DNA of 40,281 bases from an uncultured Granulosicoccaceae bacterium (GTDB lineage: Bacteria; Pseudomonadota; Gammaproteobacteria; Granulosicoccales; Granulosicoccaceae). This document shows, one piece after another, positions 9,038-17,823 of this stretch. Location of the stretch: assembly GCA_937923745.1 (NCBI GenBank), contig CALDUO010000167.1, forward strand, positions 1-40,281, read 5' to 3'. Both the position numbers and the translations under genes were made by a program. The notes under the pieces were generated by a model that was not told where the DNA came from, ran no database searches, and saw only the letters and a program-made list of their open reading frames with translations. How positions within the stretch are numbered: the first letter of the stretch is position 1; every line of letters begins with the position of its first letter.

Positions 9038-9667
9038 CTACCTCGCCAACACCTGAACCGTTTCCGACTCCCTTGACATCTTGGCCAGCGCTTTGCGAGT
9101 AACGCGCAGATGGTGTTCAGTCTCGAGACGCCGTTGCCTTTCTTTCTCAATGATGTCGTAGGCCGACGCTAGCGTCAGAGAATCATCAGGCTGCCCGTCC
9201 CTTTTACTCACCGCGTGCGTGTTTTCCGGCTTCGCGAACCCAAACATCACCTCAGGCCATAGATTCTCGTAGGGGTCTTCGATCGTGTAGAGATCAAACG
9301 GTGCATTTTCTGGTTCATCAAGTTGCTGTGTTTGTCTGGTAGATGAATTCTGTCGCCGCCGTCTATGACGTCTTTTTTCCGGTTTGGCGCGTGTAGCGAA
9401 CATGATCGGTATCATCAGAAACAACCAACAGGCAGCTGCGGCGGCAGGTTGGGTCACGCTGAGTGCCAATGATGAATGTGCCAAAAAGTACAAAAGACCC
9501 GAGAAAATCAACGCTGTAACCGCGCCAACCCATTGAGCGCGTCGCTTGGCAGCCCTCTGAGCCCCCGTCTTCGTGTGATAAAAGCACGCAAATCGGCCTG
9601 ACAAACCAATAAACAACAAATATCCAACCAACAGCGGTAACAACGCTGCATAGAAAGCTAACGGCAT
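9038..9667 (-). CDS. Membrane protein with basic linker and C-terminal coiled coil, unrecognised
   Basis: 209 residues from the ATG at 9667, which has GGAG nine bases upstream; a GTG at 9682 has no ribosome site. There are three predicted membrane helices: residues 3-22, ~45-70 and ~78-95. They are followed by a strongly basic cluster (KRRHRRRRQ) that fits the positive-inside rule, and a soluble C-terminal half ending in a charged helix (about 165-205, ekerqrrletehhl) likely to form a coiled coil. No known family. The GACACCCAT array at 9735 begins just upstream of its start, so its promoter must sit in or beside that array. Confidence 0.65.
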   Translation of the reverse strand: MPLAFYAALLPLLVGYLLFIGLSGRFACFYHTKTGAQRAAKRRAQWVGAVTALIFSGLLYFLAHSSLALSVTQPAAAAACWLFLMIPIMFATRAKPEKRRHRRRRQNSSTRQTQQLDEPENAPFDLYTIEDPYENLWPEVMFGFAKPENTHAVSKRDGQPDDSLTLASAYDIIEKERQRRLETEHHLRVTRKALAKMSRESETVQVLAR

Positions 9668-9734
9668 TTTGAATGACTCCACAATTTATGTGAACCAGTT
9701 AGCAATTTCTTTTCCAATAATTCCAATAATTCCA

Positions 9735-9907
9735 GACACCCATAAACTTGACAATAATTCCAGACACCCATGAACTTACGTGCCTCGGGATCTAGCCCAA
9801 TAATAATTCCAATAATTCCAGACACCCATGGATTTGCGCATCAATAATTTCAGACACCCATGAATTTACGTGCCTCGGGATCTAGCCCAATAATTCCAGA
9901 CACCCAT
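9735..9907 (+). repeat. Solo GACACCCAT repeat array (array A)
   Basis: Five exact GACACCCAT motifs at 9735, 9763, 9821, 9853 and 9899, each preceded by aattcca or a variant. Two copies (9763 and 9853) carry the same longer following sequence (tgaa(c/t)ttacgtgcctcggg...), so a ~90-bp unit has been duplicated. The flank at 9700-9735 repeats ccaataatt. The motif is the same one that surrounds the transposase gene at 29.3 kb, but no transposase is here. Orientation is the same as the left array of that element. Confidence 0.9.
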
Positions 9908-10744
9908 AAACAAGCTTCCCGGGGATCAAGCCCGGACCCCCGACAACACTGGCGTCAGTACGAGGCGCACCATCCAATCGATGAACTCACGCTGCGAAAG
10001 GTGGTCAAGAGGTTAGTAGAGCGCAGTACCGCAAAGTGCGCGTCTCGCTGAAACGCCGGCGAACCCACTTCGCTCAAAGTGGTACAACAGAAATCTGCTG
10101 ACATTGAGCCGGAAGACGCTGCCGCCAAAGCGAGGCAGTAATGCTTGTGATTCCAGTAGGATTGTCAGCGTCGCCCCATGAAGTGCGAGGATCCCCGCCT
10201 GCTCCACGTTCGGTGCTCACGCCAGCATTGATGCAGGGGTTCATAGACTGGTGCGAGGCCTGACATTCGGTGATTCCGGGTCAGGCTGATGGCTGGGCTC
10301 GACTATAGGTCTGCCTGCAAGGAGCAACCTGCGGCACAGAAGCCAATGATGGATAATTGGAATGGCGCGCGAGGAACTCTGAGCCTAACAATGCGACGAA
10401 GGCGAAAGAGGGTGCCAAGGTGCAGGGTGTCAAGGTGCAGGGTGCCAGGGAGCGCATCCGTGACATCAGGAGTCCGTGGGTACCCCAGAGAGTTGTGGCT
10501 GCCAGAGGGTATTGCTCTCTCGGAATAGCCCCAACCTTCTTGGCTGCTTGCGCCGGTAGTTGGCCAGTTGCGGCAGCTGGTTTAGAAACTTTTTTGATAC
10601 ATTCTTGCGCGATGCCATCCACGGCATGGCAGTAAATTACGCCCAGACCGTGCTCGCAGGGGCGCTAGCGAAAATAACGTATATGTCCTATCCTGCTGAA
10701 TCCTTTGGGTTAGAATACACAAAGTGACATCAAGGAATTTGTTC
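9908..10744. other. Gene-poor region with small repeats
   Basis: About 840 bp with no convincing coding sequence. It contains a small hairpin just after the array (CCGGG-gatcaag-CCCGG, around 9916-9933), an inverted pair GCCTGAC / GTCAGGC (10259-10265 and 10280-10286), and a 15-bp tandem repeat ggtgycaaggtgcag at 10411-10440 with a third degraded copy to 10455. Open frames crossing the repeats on both strands are likely by-products of the period-15 structure. It may be remnant DNA of an old insertion. Confidence 0.5.
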
Positions 10745-11371
10745 ATGGCCTTTCAGAAGCAATCTATGTTTCAGTTGCTTGGCAGTCAGTTGTTAACATA
10801 CACGTTGGTGATAGTCGGTGCTTTGGCGCTGATTGCGCCTGCTGTCGCCTCGAAATCTGCAGAGAGCTGGTACAGCAGGCTTACTTGGTCGGCCTACACG
10901 CTGGTCAACAAAACAACTTTTGGTCCTGATCTCACCAGCTTCATCGCGAAATCACAGCCCGTGGCGCTTTCGGGTGATAACAACGCTGCTACCGAAGTTA
11001 ATCTTGAGGTCGCCTATTTTCCGGCATTTTCGTGCTCCGCACGGGTAGGCTTAACGATCAACGGCGGCATAGACGATGTTGTACACGAGCAGTTGCTGGC
11101 GGCTGAAATGCCACTGGAAATCAGCGTCGACAATCAGGCGCTGGCGTTCCCATACCTCGCAGAAACCGTCGAGTCTGACAGTGATACAACAACGATCCAA
11201 GTGTATATGGATGCTGATTTCGAATTACGTTCTGCAGCGCAAATTCTGATTGAGCTTGGAAGCCAATTAACTGTGGAAGTTGCCGGTCAGTTGGCTGAGT
11301 TGTCCTTGCGTGGCTCTCGCGACACAATCACACAAGTTAAGAAGCGTTGCGAAACCGCGGCGTCTCAATAA
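10745..11371 (+). CDS. Putative exported protein, unrecognised
   Basis: 208 residues from ATG 10745, preceded by CAAGGAA; an in-frame GTG at 10724 is upstream of that ribosome site. An N-terminal hydrophobic stretch (about residues 12-36) ending PAVASKSAES looks like a signal peptide or signal anchor with an A-x-A-type cleavage site. The remainder is a soluble, acidic, beta-rich-looking domain, with two cysteines (FSCSARV and KRCETAA) that could pair in the periplasm. No family recognised. Gene-like features are the ribosome site, the export signal and the lack of neighbouring overlap. Confidence 0.65.
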   Translation: MAFQKQSMFQLLGSQLLTYTLVIVGALALIAPAVASKSAESWYSRLTWSAYTLVNKTTFGPDLTSFIAKSQPVALSGDNNAATEVNLEVAYFPAFSCSARVGLTINGGIDDVVHEQLLAAEMPLEISVDNQALAFPYLAETVESDSDTTTIQVYMDADFELRSAAQILIELGSQLTVEVAGQLAELSLRGSRDTITQVKKRCETAASQ

Positions 11372-11760
11372 GCCGCCTATCGTAGTTGGTCTGTCGACCC
11401 TGTCCTTAAGGCCCGGTACCAACCGCGTTTCCGCTGTTTCTGTTCTGATTGCCCCGGCCCCAGCTTATTTCCGACCAGTTTATTTCCGACCAGCTTACTT
11501 CCTTCCAGATTACCTCCGTCCCGATTGTCCAGGCCCTGATTCTCCTTAATCTCGCTACCCGTCTCATTGCGGCACCGTTGCTGGTGGTCCAGCTCTTCCC
11601 GGCCCGGGTCCCGGGCTACACTTGGATCAGGCTACGCTTGCGTTTGGTCTGTATCAAACTATTCGCTTGACGCCGGGTTAAAAATAACCGCCGAGTCGTG
11701 GTGCGTATCTTAGTTCGTCCGGTCAGAATTATTTGGGGCGGTGCGTGTGGTGCCCGAGTC
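11372..11760. repeat. Intergenic region with 15-bp tandem repeat (11464-11523)
   Basis: Four 15-bp units from 11464, 11479, 11494 and 11509, the first two nearly identical (yttatttccgaccag) and the last two diverged. Because 15 is a multiple of three, several frames stay open through the array and give artificial repetitive peptides. The rest of this ~390 bp between convergent genes shows no gene; a short imperfect palindrome (ggttaaaaataacc) lies near 11678. Confidence 0.8.
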
Positions 11761-12027
11761 TCAATCGTTGGAAAATTCAACCAGACGTTGGTCCCAGTGA
11801 TTGGTGTCCAGGATTTTGCTACTGACCAAATTCGGCATTGCATGAGCGTAAGCGCTGAATTGGGCGTGTAGGTAGTCATACGTTTGCCGTTTGTCGGGGT
11901 CAGACAGTATGGGAGTTGCTTCTTCCACCATTTCGGGATCAGCCGCTTGGGATTCAACCAAAGCCTCTTCGATGTCATGGTTTGAGGCTGCAGGTGCAAG
12001 CTCTAGCGCCGAGTAATAATTTCTCAC
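11761..12027 (-). CDS. J-domain-like small protein lacking the HPD motif
   Basis: 88 residues. The start NYYSALELAPAASNHDIEEAL matches helix I to the beginning of helix II of a DnaJ domain, and ILSDPDKRQTYDYL matches helices III-IV. The connecting piece with the HPD tripeptide, needed to stimulate Hsp70 ATPase, is missing: helix II runs into AADPEMVEEATPILSD. It is therefore a J-like protein, not a functional J co-chaperone. The ATG overlaps the stop of the upstream membrane-protein gene by four bases, so the two are translated as a coupled pair. Confidence 0.75.
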   Translation of the reverse strand: MRNYYSALELAPAASNHDIEEALVESQAADPEMVEEATPILSDPDKRQTYDYLHAQFSAYAHAMPNLVSSKILDTNHWDQRLVEFSND

Positions 12028-14060
12028 GCCGGTTCTCCGGTAAGCGACTGATAAGCACTTATGTAGTGCTTACGATGCCTGTCGATCAAAGCCCGTTCTT
12101 TTTCGCCAAGTTGATCAAACAGCTCCGGGTCGAATCGATCAGAAATCTGTTCAAAGGCACTGATCACTGCTTTATCTGCCACAGGGTCGACCAATCCCAA
12201 CACATCGAGGTTCTGATCACGTTCGCTGTTGTTGTGCACGGGATTGCGATAATGTGACTCACTCTCAGTGAGTTTGTGCCACCACTTGATGTTGTCAGGC
12301 CGCGGCATTGGAGGCAGTTGCTTACCAAACGCGCGCTCATACCTCAGACCGAGACTGGTCGCGCCAATACCATTGATATCGGCGAAGAAACGCAAAAAGA
12401 CATTTTGCGTTGGCGTTGCCTGATGTTTCACCAGTACCGCAAAGATCAGGTTCAGTATCTGCTCAATTTCAGTGGAGTCAAATGTCGTCTGACAAAATCT
12501 GAGTGCATCCGTGAAAGATTCACCATCCTGCGTCAGCACCCAACGCTTGATCTGATCGTGATTCGATAGCTCCTCTGTCGCCAGCAGTTCGGCTTTCATA
12601 CTTGGGTCGAACTGACCCTCGCCGTAGGAGATCCAGTACAGCAGATACTCGATAATGTATTCTTTTTGCTGGTCCGTCGGAAACTGCGTTAACCAGCTGC
12701 CAAGTGTGTTTCGGTCTTGATCAACCAGCACACCGGTTTCAATCAAATTGGTGTCAATGTCGCCAATGGTGTCACCCAGCGTGTCGCCGACGGTATTGTC
12801 TCCGGTATCGCCGAGCGTCGCCGAGATGTCAGTAAAGCCGCTCGGGTCTTCTCCTTGAGCAGGTAACTCGTCGAGATCAATTTGGATAGACTCATCAATG
12901 GAGACATCGCCCGCCGATGGCTGCTGAAGGGTGACATCGTCAATGGTATCTTCACCGAGGTCGAGCTGAAGCGCATCCGTGTCGTCGAACTGTTCAAATC
13001 GTTGATCGGAAAAACGAACATCGTCGTCGAGCCTGGACTGCTCCTGTGAAAAGGGCATCATCGTTTCTCTGGACTGGCGTTTTCTAAACACGCTCACCAA
13101 TGTCGCAAGCAATGCCAGAAGCAAGATGGGTGCACCATACAGTAAACCGGTCCTGATCTGATCCGGTTGCAAATTGCTGAACTGATCCAACATTGACACC
13201 GAGTTGCCAGTCTCGTTGCCAACAACGGGTTCGGTGGTTGCTACGATAGTGGTGGCAAGTTCCGTGTCAGCGCTTGTGACCGAGTCAGCCAGAGGGGTAG
13301 TTGTATCGGAGTCTGCGACTTGGTTTTCGGGCGAGACATCGATTTGTGGGCTCGAAATAACCCGGGTTGTGGTTGTGTTGGTTTGAGTGTTCTGTGCACT
13401 GCTACTTGCATCATTGGCCGCAATGCTGGCACGTTGTGTTGGACTCACGTCACCCGTTAAGCCACTGTTATTGGTGTCGGCAAGTGGTGTGACCGCCACG
13501 GGTTGAGTGTCGACAATAGTGGCAAGCGGTGCCAATTCGGCAGAATCATCCTGCACAACTGACGCGACTGACTCTACTTGGCTGCTGTCTATGACTGAAG
13601 CAACTTGTGGTGCTGTGCTCTGATTGGTGTCGGCAGTGAACGAGTCTTCGGTTGCTGTGGCAGCTGGTAGTGCCGCAGCGACAATAGTGCGGGTGGGTGC
13701 TTCATTGAGCGACTCGCCTGCACTGACTCGATTAATCTGCTCTGCAAGACACGCTTGATGTGCCGCGCTGGACGTTGACGACACGGCGGGGCAGAGTTGT
13801 TGGATTGCAAGCTTGTCGTCAAAACTTAGCGCATCAAACGCTGCCAGTGTCGGGTTGTCATTGCTGGCCTGTCGTCGCGCGATATCTTCGGTGACACAGG
13901 CTCTGTAGGCTGCTGCGCCGTCACTGAACTGGGTAGGCAGGCAGAGTTTTTTGATTTCCTCCTGTGCCGACTCCGGTAACGAGGCCAACAGCGAGCTGGC
14001 GGATTGTGCGAAGGCAACGGGGTGAAAGCCGACTATCAGCATGAATACGACGGCGCTCAT
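12024..14060 (-). CDS. Membrane-anchored protein with Cys-repeat N-terminus and helical (TerB/DjlA-like?) C-terminus
   Basis: 678 residues from ATG 14060, which opens a signal peptide (MSAVVFMLIVGFHPVAFAQS). A longer frame to 14336 adds 92 low-complexity residues that I reject. Two similar ~50-residue units follow, each with a Leu-Cys and a later A-C-(V/L) pair (KKLCLPTQ...YRACVTED; QQLCPAVS...HQACLAEQ). Next come ~250 residues rich in Ser/Thr/Asp/Val, a membrane helix (GLLYGAPILLLALLATLVSV), an acidic linker and an alpha-helical C-terminal domain (~residues 470-670, LGSWLTQFP to end). That last domain resembles TerB/DjlA-type helical bundles by eye, which is inference only. It forms an operon with the J-like gene. 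Confidence 0.7.
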   Translation of the reverse strand: MSAVVFMLIVGFHPVAFAQSASSLLASLPESAQEEIKKLCLPTQFSDGAAAYRACVTEDIARRQASNDNPTLAAFDALSFDDKLAIQQLCPAVSSTSSAAHQACLAEQINRVSAGESLNEAPTRTIVAAALPAATATEDSFTADTNQSTAPQVASVIDSSQVESVASVVQDDSAELAPLATIVDTQPVAVTPLADTNNSGLTGDVSPTQRASIAANDASSSAQNTQTNTTTTRVISSPQIDVSPENQVADSDTTTPLADSVTSADTELATTIVATTEPVVGNETGNSVSMLDQFSNLQPDQIRTGLLYGAPILLLALLATLVSVFRKRQSRETMMPFSQEQSRLDDDVRFSDQRFEQFDDTDALQLDLGEDTIDDVTLQQPSAGDVSIDESIQIDLDELPAQGEDPSGFTDISATLGDTGDNTVGDTLGDTIGDIDTNLIETGVLVDQDRNTLGSWLTQFPTDQQKEYIIEYLLYWISYGEGQFDPSMKAELLATEELSNHDQIKRWVLTQDGESFTDALRFCQTTFDSTEIEQILNLIFAVLVKHQATPTQNVFLRFFADINGIGATSLGLRYERAFGKQLPPMPRPDNIKWWHKLTESESHYRNPVHNNSERDQNLDVLGLVDPVADKAVISAFEQISDRFDPELFDQLGEKERALIDRHRKHYISAYQSLTGEPA

Positions 14061-14702
14061 AATGCGATTTTGCCCTTCAGCCGCAACAGCTTGGCGTGCG
14101 CGGGGGTAGAGCGCCGCAACACCCGTCTGAGCAAGCCGGAAGCTTCTGCGTAAAGTGCCGGTAGCAGTTTGACTGGCTGACAGGCCTGCGAACGCCTCGC
14201 AGCCTAATTGGCGGCAGGTTTCTTGGCGGCAGGTTTCGTCCGGACGCATGGCAGACTCCGAACACCGTTGTCGTGATTGTTCGGCAGAGTGCCGAGCCGT
14301 TTGCGGAGTCGTTTGCGGAGCCATAGGTTGATGCATGGGAAGTGTTCACTGTTTCCCGGCGATCCGGCCGGTATTCTCAACTTGTATTATTGTCATTTTA
14401 TCTGTCTTTTGATCTTAGCACCATAAGCCGCCGTGCCCGATTTGGCGGGTCACGCGGTGGTTGGCGGTGCCAGAGTCATGTCGCAGCCTGAAAGCGGGAT
14501 GCAGTTCGCAAAATTCTTGACCGTAGCGACAGTTGTTGGCTCGGTAGAATTTACAGAGGCAACGTGTCGTTTAACCGTTAGATTAGACAGAAAAAGAGAC
14601 TGTTGGAATCCGTGCGCCCTGCTGTCGGATGGTATAGGCTGTCGCGCTTGCCTGCGGCGTTTGCCGGCAGTTTGTCACTTTCCGTCTGGACACAATCGAA
14701 AC
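14061..14702. other. Divergent intergenic region with short tandem repeats
   Basis: Long open frames cross this region as extensions of both neighbours, but they lack family-like sequence. It contains a perfect 15-bp duplication ttggcggcaggtttc at 14208-14222 and 14223-14237, and a 12-bp duplication cgtttgcggagy at 14298-14321. Promoters of the two divergent genes should lie between about 14340 and 14430, where the sequence is AT-rich. Confidence 0.55.
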
Positions 14703-16052
14703 GTGAATCTTCGTGAAGACCCGATACCACTGCTGATTCGGCAACTGGCTGTGCCTGCAGGTGTGGGCATGCTGTTTTCCACATTGCTCAATGTGGTCGA
14801 TACCTTTTATGCCGGTATGTTATCCCCAACCGCTCTGGCCGCGCTTTCACTGGCCGGCCCTTTGTTTTTTTTGGTACTGACATTGGGTATTGGCATTGGG
14901 CAGGCAACCAATGCGTTGGTTGGCAACAGGCTGGGTGCTGATGACGAGCCCGGTGCACAGGTGTTGGCTATGCAGGCCGTTGCGTTTGCAATGCTGGTGT
15001 CCTTCGTCTCTGCCACGTTGGCATACATTTATGTGCCCGAGGCTTTCGTTGCGATGGGTGGTGAACCACCGTATCTTGCAGAGGGTATAGAGTACATGCG
15101 CGTCGTGCTGTTGGGCACGGCCTTCTTTGCGTTATCGTTTGTCGTTAATGGCGTATTAAACACGAGAGGCGATACCAAGAGTTATCGAAACGCCCAAATC
15201 GTCGGATTCTTTGCCAACATCCTACTCGACCCGCTTTTTATGTTTGGCTTTGGTCTTGGCGTTACAGGGGTCGCGGTGGCCACTGTGCTGATCCAAGCTG
15301 GCGTGTTCGCCTACCTGTTGACACGCATGTTAAAACTTGACTTTATGCAAGGCGTGAACGTGGCAATGTTAAAGCCAAACTTGGCAAGTTTTCGTGAGTT
15401 ACTGTCGCAGAGTCTCCCAACCAGTGCCTCTATGGGACTAGTAGCAGTCGGCTCTATTATTATTGTCGCTTACGTCACTCGGTTTGGTGAGTCGGCAATG
15501 GCAGCCTATGGTGTCGCGTTAAGACTGGAGCAAATCATTTTGCTGCCTGTTATCGGAATTAATATCGCAGCGTTGTCGTTAACCGGCGTGAATTACGGTG
15601 CAGGACATTGGGAACGTGTCAGAGAGATCTACAAAACAGGTGTTTTATACGCGTTATCGCTGATGGTGGTCGGTGGCGTCATGGTCTTGTTGTTTGGTAG
15701 CTTCTTTATGAGCTTGTTTACCGACGACCCTGATGTGCAGTCTATCGGTGTGACCTATCTGCGTTTTGAAGCGTTTATATTACCAGCGTACGCCGTCACT
15801 TTTTTGAGTGCGGCTGTGCTGCAAGGGCTAAAAAAACCCTTGATTGCACTGTATTTTAATGTTGCGAGGCAAGTGGTGGGACAGTTGTTGCTGTTTTGGC
15901 TGGCCATTGATCTGTTAGGACTGGATATCACCGGAATTTGGTGGAGTGTGTTGGGCCTAAATTGGGTATTGGCCGTATTGATTTACGCGGTAGTTCGACA
16001 GAACCTCAACCGGGATCAATTAAAAACTGCCAGCGATATCGCAAACGGTTGA
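14703..16052 (+). CDS. MATE family efflux transporter
   Basis: Inner-membrane multidrug/Na+(H+) antiporter of the MatE/NorM-DinF class. From the GTG at 14703 it has 449 residues, the family norm, with about 12 hydrophobic segments in two similar halves. Typical signatures are the N-terminal LAVPAGVGMLFSTLLNVVDTF, the mid-chain VNGVLNTRGDT (conserved after TM4 in bacterial MATE proteins), and the second-half AYGVALRLEQI. The upstream frame to 14433 adds 90 cysteine- and arginine-rich residues with no membrane character, so I do not use it. The GTG has no strong ribosome site, so the exact start is uncertain. Substrate unknown. Confidence 0.88.
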   Translation: MNLREDPIPLLIRQLAVPAGVGMLFSTLLNVVDTFYAGMLSPTALAALSLAGPLFFLVLTLGIGIGQATNALVGNRLGADDEPGAQVLAMQAVAFAMLVSFVSATLAYIYVPEAFVAMGGEPPYLAEGIEYMRVVLLGTAFFALSFVVNGVLNTRGDTKSYRNAQIVGFFANILLDPLFMFGFGLGVTGVAVATVLIQAGVFAYLLTRMLKLDFMQGVNVAMLKPNLASFRELLSQSLPTSASMGLVAVGSIIIVAYVTRFGESAMAAYGVALRLEQIILLPVIGINIAALSLTGVNYGAGHWERVREIYKTGVLYALSLMVVGGVMVLLFGSFFMSLFTDDPDVQSIGVTYLRFEAFILPAYAVTFLSAAVLQGLKKPLIALYFNVARQVVGQLLLFWLAIDLLGLDITGIWWSVLGLNWVLAVLIYAVVRQNLNRDQLKTASDIANG

Positions 16053-16143
16053 CGTTTAATACCCAAGATCATACAACCGCCAAGACTGTATAACACCAGC
16101 ATCGGCGAATGCCGTGACGGTTTACCAAGAGGATTAAGTTCAG

Positions 16144-16926
16144 ATGATTGTGTTGATTTCTCCGGCAAAGCGACTCGACTATGAGTCGCCGGTGGCAGTT
16201 AAAGACTACACGCAGCCGCGATTTCTGGATGACTCTCAGGCACTGATTGATGAGTTGGTTAACTACACGCCGAAGCGTATCAGTAAACTCATGAGCCTCA
16301 GCGATAATCTGGCAGAGCTGAATGCCGAACGCTATCGCTCCTTTGAATTACCCTTCACTGCTGACACGGCACGGCAGTCCATCTATGCGTTTAAGGGAGA
16401 TGTATACGTTGGTTTGGAAGCAGAAACGCTAACCAAACGTGACATTAATTTTGCGCAGAAGCATCTGCGTATTTTGTCGGGATTGTACGGCGTTTTGAAA
16501 CCACTAGACCTCATCCAGCCCTATCGGCTTGAGATGGGCACTGATCTCAAAAACAAGCGGGGCAAAAACCTGTATGAATTTTGGGATACGCGCATTACCG
16601 AATCCCTGAATGAGGAACTCGTTACCGTAAAATCCCCTCTAATCGTCAACCTTGCGTCTAACGAATACTTTAAATCGGTCAAGGTGAAGCAGCTGAGCGG
16701 CAGGCTGGTGAGTCCGGTGTTTAAAGATGAAAAGAACGGCGAGTACAAAATTATCAGTTTTTTCGCCAAAAAAGCGCGTGGCGCGATGGCTCGCTACATC
16801 ATTCAAAACCGAATAAAGTCTTTGAAGAGGTTAACAGAATTTAACGGGCTCGGCTATGCTTACGACGAACAAAGCTCTACAGACGCTGAACCCGTGTTCA
16901 AACGCGCGGAGCAGGTTGCCGGCTGA
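16144..16926 (+). CDS. yaaA: Peroxide stress protein YaaA
   Basis: 260 residues of the YaaA/DUF328 family, a cytoplasmic protein that in Escherichia coli limits free iron and DNA damage during peroxide stress. The family features are all visible: MIVLISPAKRLDYES at the N-terminus, YTPKRISKLMSLSDNLAELNAERY, the central FAQKHLRILSGLYGVLKPLDLI with YRLEMGT, and the C-terminal VKQLSGRLVSPVFKDEKNG and FFAKKARG. The length fits the family. AGAGGA lies about 11 bases before the ATG. Monocistronic between the MATE gene and an inverted repeat. Confidence 0.96.
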   Translation: MIVLISPAKRLDYESPVAVKDYTQPRFLDDSQALIDELVNYTPKRISKLMSLSDNLAELNAERYRSFELPFTADTARQSIYAFKGDVYVGLEAETLTKRDINFAQKHLRILSGLYGVLKPLDLIQPYRLEMGTDLKNKRGKNLYEFWDTRITESLNEELVTVKSPLIVNLASNEYFKSVKVKQLSGRLVSPVFKDEKNGEYKIISFFAKKARGAMARYIIQNRIKSLKRLTEFNGLGYAYDEQSSTDAEPVFKRAEQVAG

Positions 16927-16948
16927 CAGCCTGTGTCGTCGCACCCTG

Positions 16949-16982
16949 GTACTGTCGGTCGATGCAAAACGCGCGACAGTAC
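16949..16982. terminator. Inverted repeat after yaaA
   Basis: Perfect 9-bp arms GTACTGTCG (16949-16957) and CGACAGTAC (16974-16982) around a 16-base loop, 22 bases past the yaaA stop. No T-run follows on either strand, so it is either a poor intrinsic terminator or an mRNA 3'-end stabiliser. Confidence 0.4.
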
Positions 16983-16998
16983 TCACTGGCTGTGTTGG

Positions 16999-17109
16999 TT
17001 ATCGGTTATTGCGTGAGGCGATTCGGTAGTACGCTTCGCCAGCAATAATCAGTAGCCCTAAAATCGCTATCATAATCATAAGAAGGTTAGCGGCCGCGTT
17101 AACCGCCAT
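16999..17109 (-). CDS. Possible 36-residue single-span membrane protein
   Basis: An ATG-to-TAA frame encoding 36 residues: a short polar start (MAVNAAAN), a continuous hydrophobic run LLMIMIAILGLLIIAG, then a charged basic tail EAYYRIASRNNR. This is the profile of a small single-pass membrane protein. It is convergent with yaaA, and its start is 15 bases from the divergent rhomboid start. A clear ribosome site is missing (GGAAAG is 13 bases away), so it may be chance. It is shorter than usual gene-calling cut-offs. Confidence 0.35.
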   Translation of the reverse strand: MAVNAAANLLMIMIAILGLLIIAGEAYYRIASRNNR

Positions 17110-17124
17110 CTTGAGAGGCTTTCC

Positions 17125-17823
17125 ATGTTTCCTGTGCATGACGAGAATCCCATCAGCATCACACCGTATGTCAACTACACCCTAATCGGGCTGTGTGTGG
17201 GCATATTCCTGTGGCAGTTTGCTGCAGGGCCCGATGGGCAACAACAAATCGTCTATCGTCTTGGTGTTATCCCCGCTGTGTTGTTTGGTCATGGCCAGCT
17301 GTCCGATGCTTGGGTGCCCGGGTATGTCACGGTGTTTACGTCTATGTTTTTACATGGTGGATGGATGCACCTGATTGGCAATATGCTGTACCTGTGGGTT
17401 TTTGGCAACAACATTGAAGCGGCCATGGGACATATGCGCTTTATCGTATTTTATCTGCTGTGTGGTGTAGCAGCTGTCTTGGCTCAGGGGTTGCCAGATA
17501 CCGATTCTGTGATACCGATGGTGGGTGCCAGTGGCGCTATTTCGGGCGTGTTGGGTGCTTACCTGATGTTGTACCCGCGCGCGACGGTGACTGTTGTTGT
17601 GCCCATCATTATTATCCTGAAAACTTTCCGTATACCCGCGCTGGTCGTGCTCGGCTTTTGGTTTGGAATGCAGCTGTTTAGTGTATTAACAACCGATTCA
17701 GGGGAGGGTGGGGTTGCCTTTGGTGCGCACATCGGAGGGTTTGTTGCGGGGGTTTTGCTGATTGCCTTTTTTAAGTACCGCCATATTCCGTTTGGTATAT
17801 TTGTGTGGAATAAGAGCAGTTAG
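17125..17823 (+). CDS. Rhomboid family intramembrane serine protease
   Basis: 232 residues with six or more membrane helices. The catalytic Ser lies in GASGAISG (Ser136) and the catalytic His in GAHIGGFVAG (His202), giving the rhomboid Ser-His dyad. The upstream HGGWMHLIGNM (His82, Asn86) supplies the oxyanion-stabilising residues. It cleaves other membrane proteins within the bilayer; the substrate is unknown. The short N-terminus resembles the compact six-helix bacterial type that begins FPVHDENPI. AGAGG precedes the ATG by seven bases. A strong terminator follows at 17990. Confidence 0.94.
   Translation: MFPVHDENPISITPYVNYTLIGLCVGIFLWQFAAGPDGQQQIVYRLGVIPAVLFGHGQLSDAWVPGYVTVFTSMFLHGGWMHLIGNMLYLWVFGNNIEAAMGHMRFIVFYLLCGVAAVLAQGLPDTDSVIPMVGASGAISGVLGAYLMLYPRATVTVVVPIIIILKTFRIPALVVLGFWFGMQLFSVLTTDSGEGGVAFGAHIGGFVAGVLLIAFFKYRHIPFGIFVWNKSS

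Noticed and set aside
10281-10635. Overlapping open frames on both strands as genes
   Set aside because: They run through a 15-bp tandem repeat and have low-complexity translations without a ribosome site or recognisable domain.
11280-11670. Open frames through the 11464-11523 repeat as genes or as a continuation of the exported protein gene
   Set aside because: Repeat period is a multiple of three, which keeps frames open by construction; translations are repetitive, and the exported protein already ends with a normal stop.
14061-14336. Long N-terminal extension of the membrane-anchored protein
   Set aside because: It precedes a clear signal peptide at 14060 and is built partly from 12- and 15-bp repeats.
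14433-14702. 90-residue N-terminal extension of the MATE transporter
   Set aside because: Cys/Arg-rich, no membrane character, and makes the protein longer than the family.
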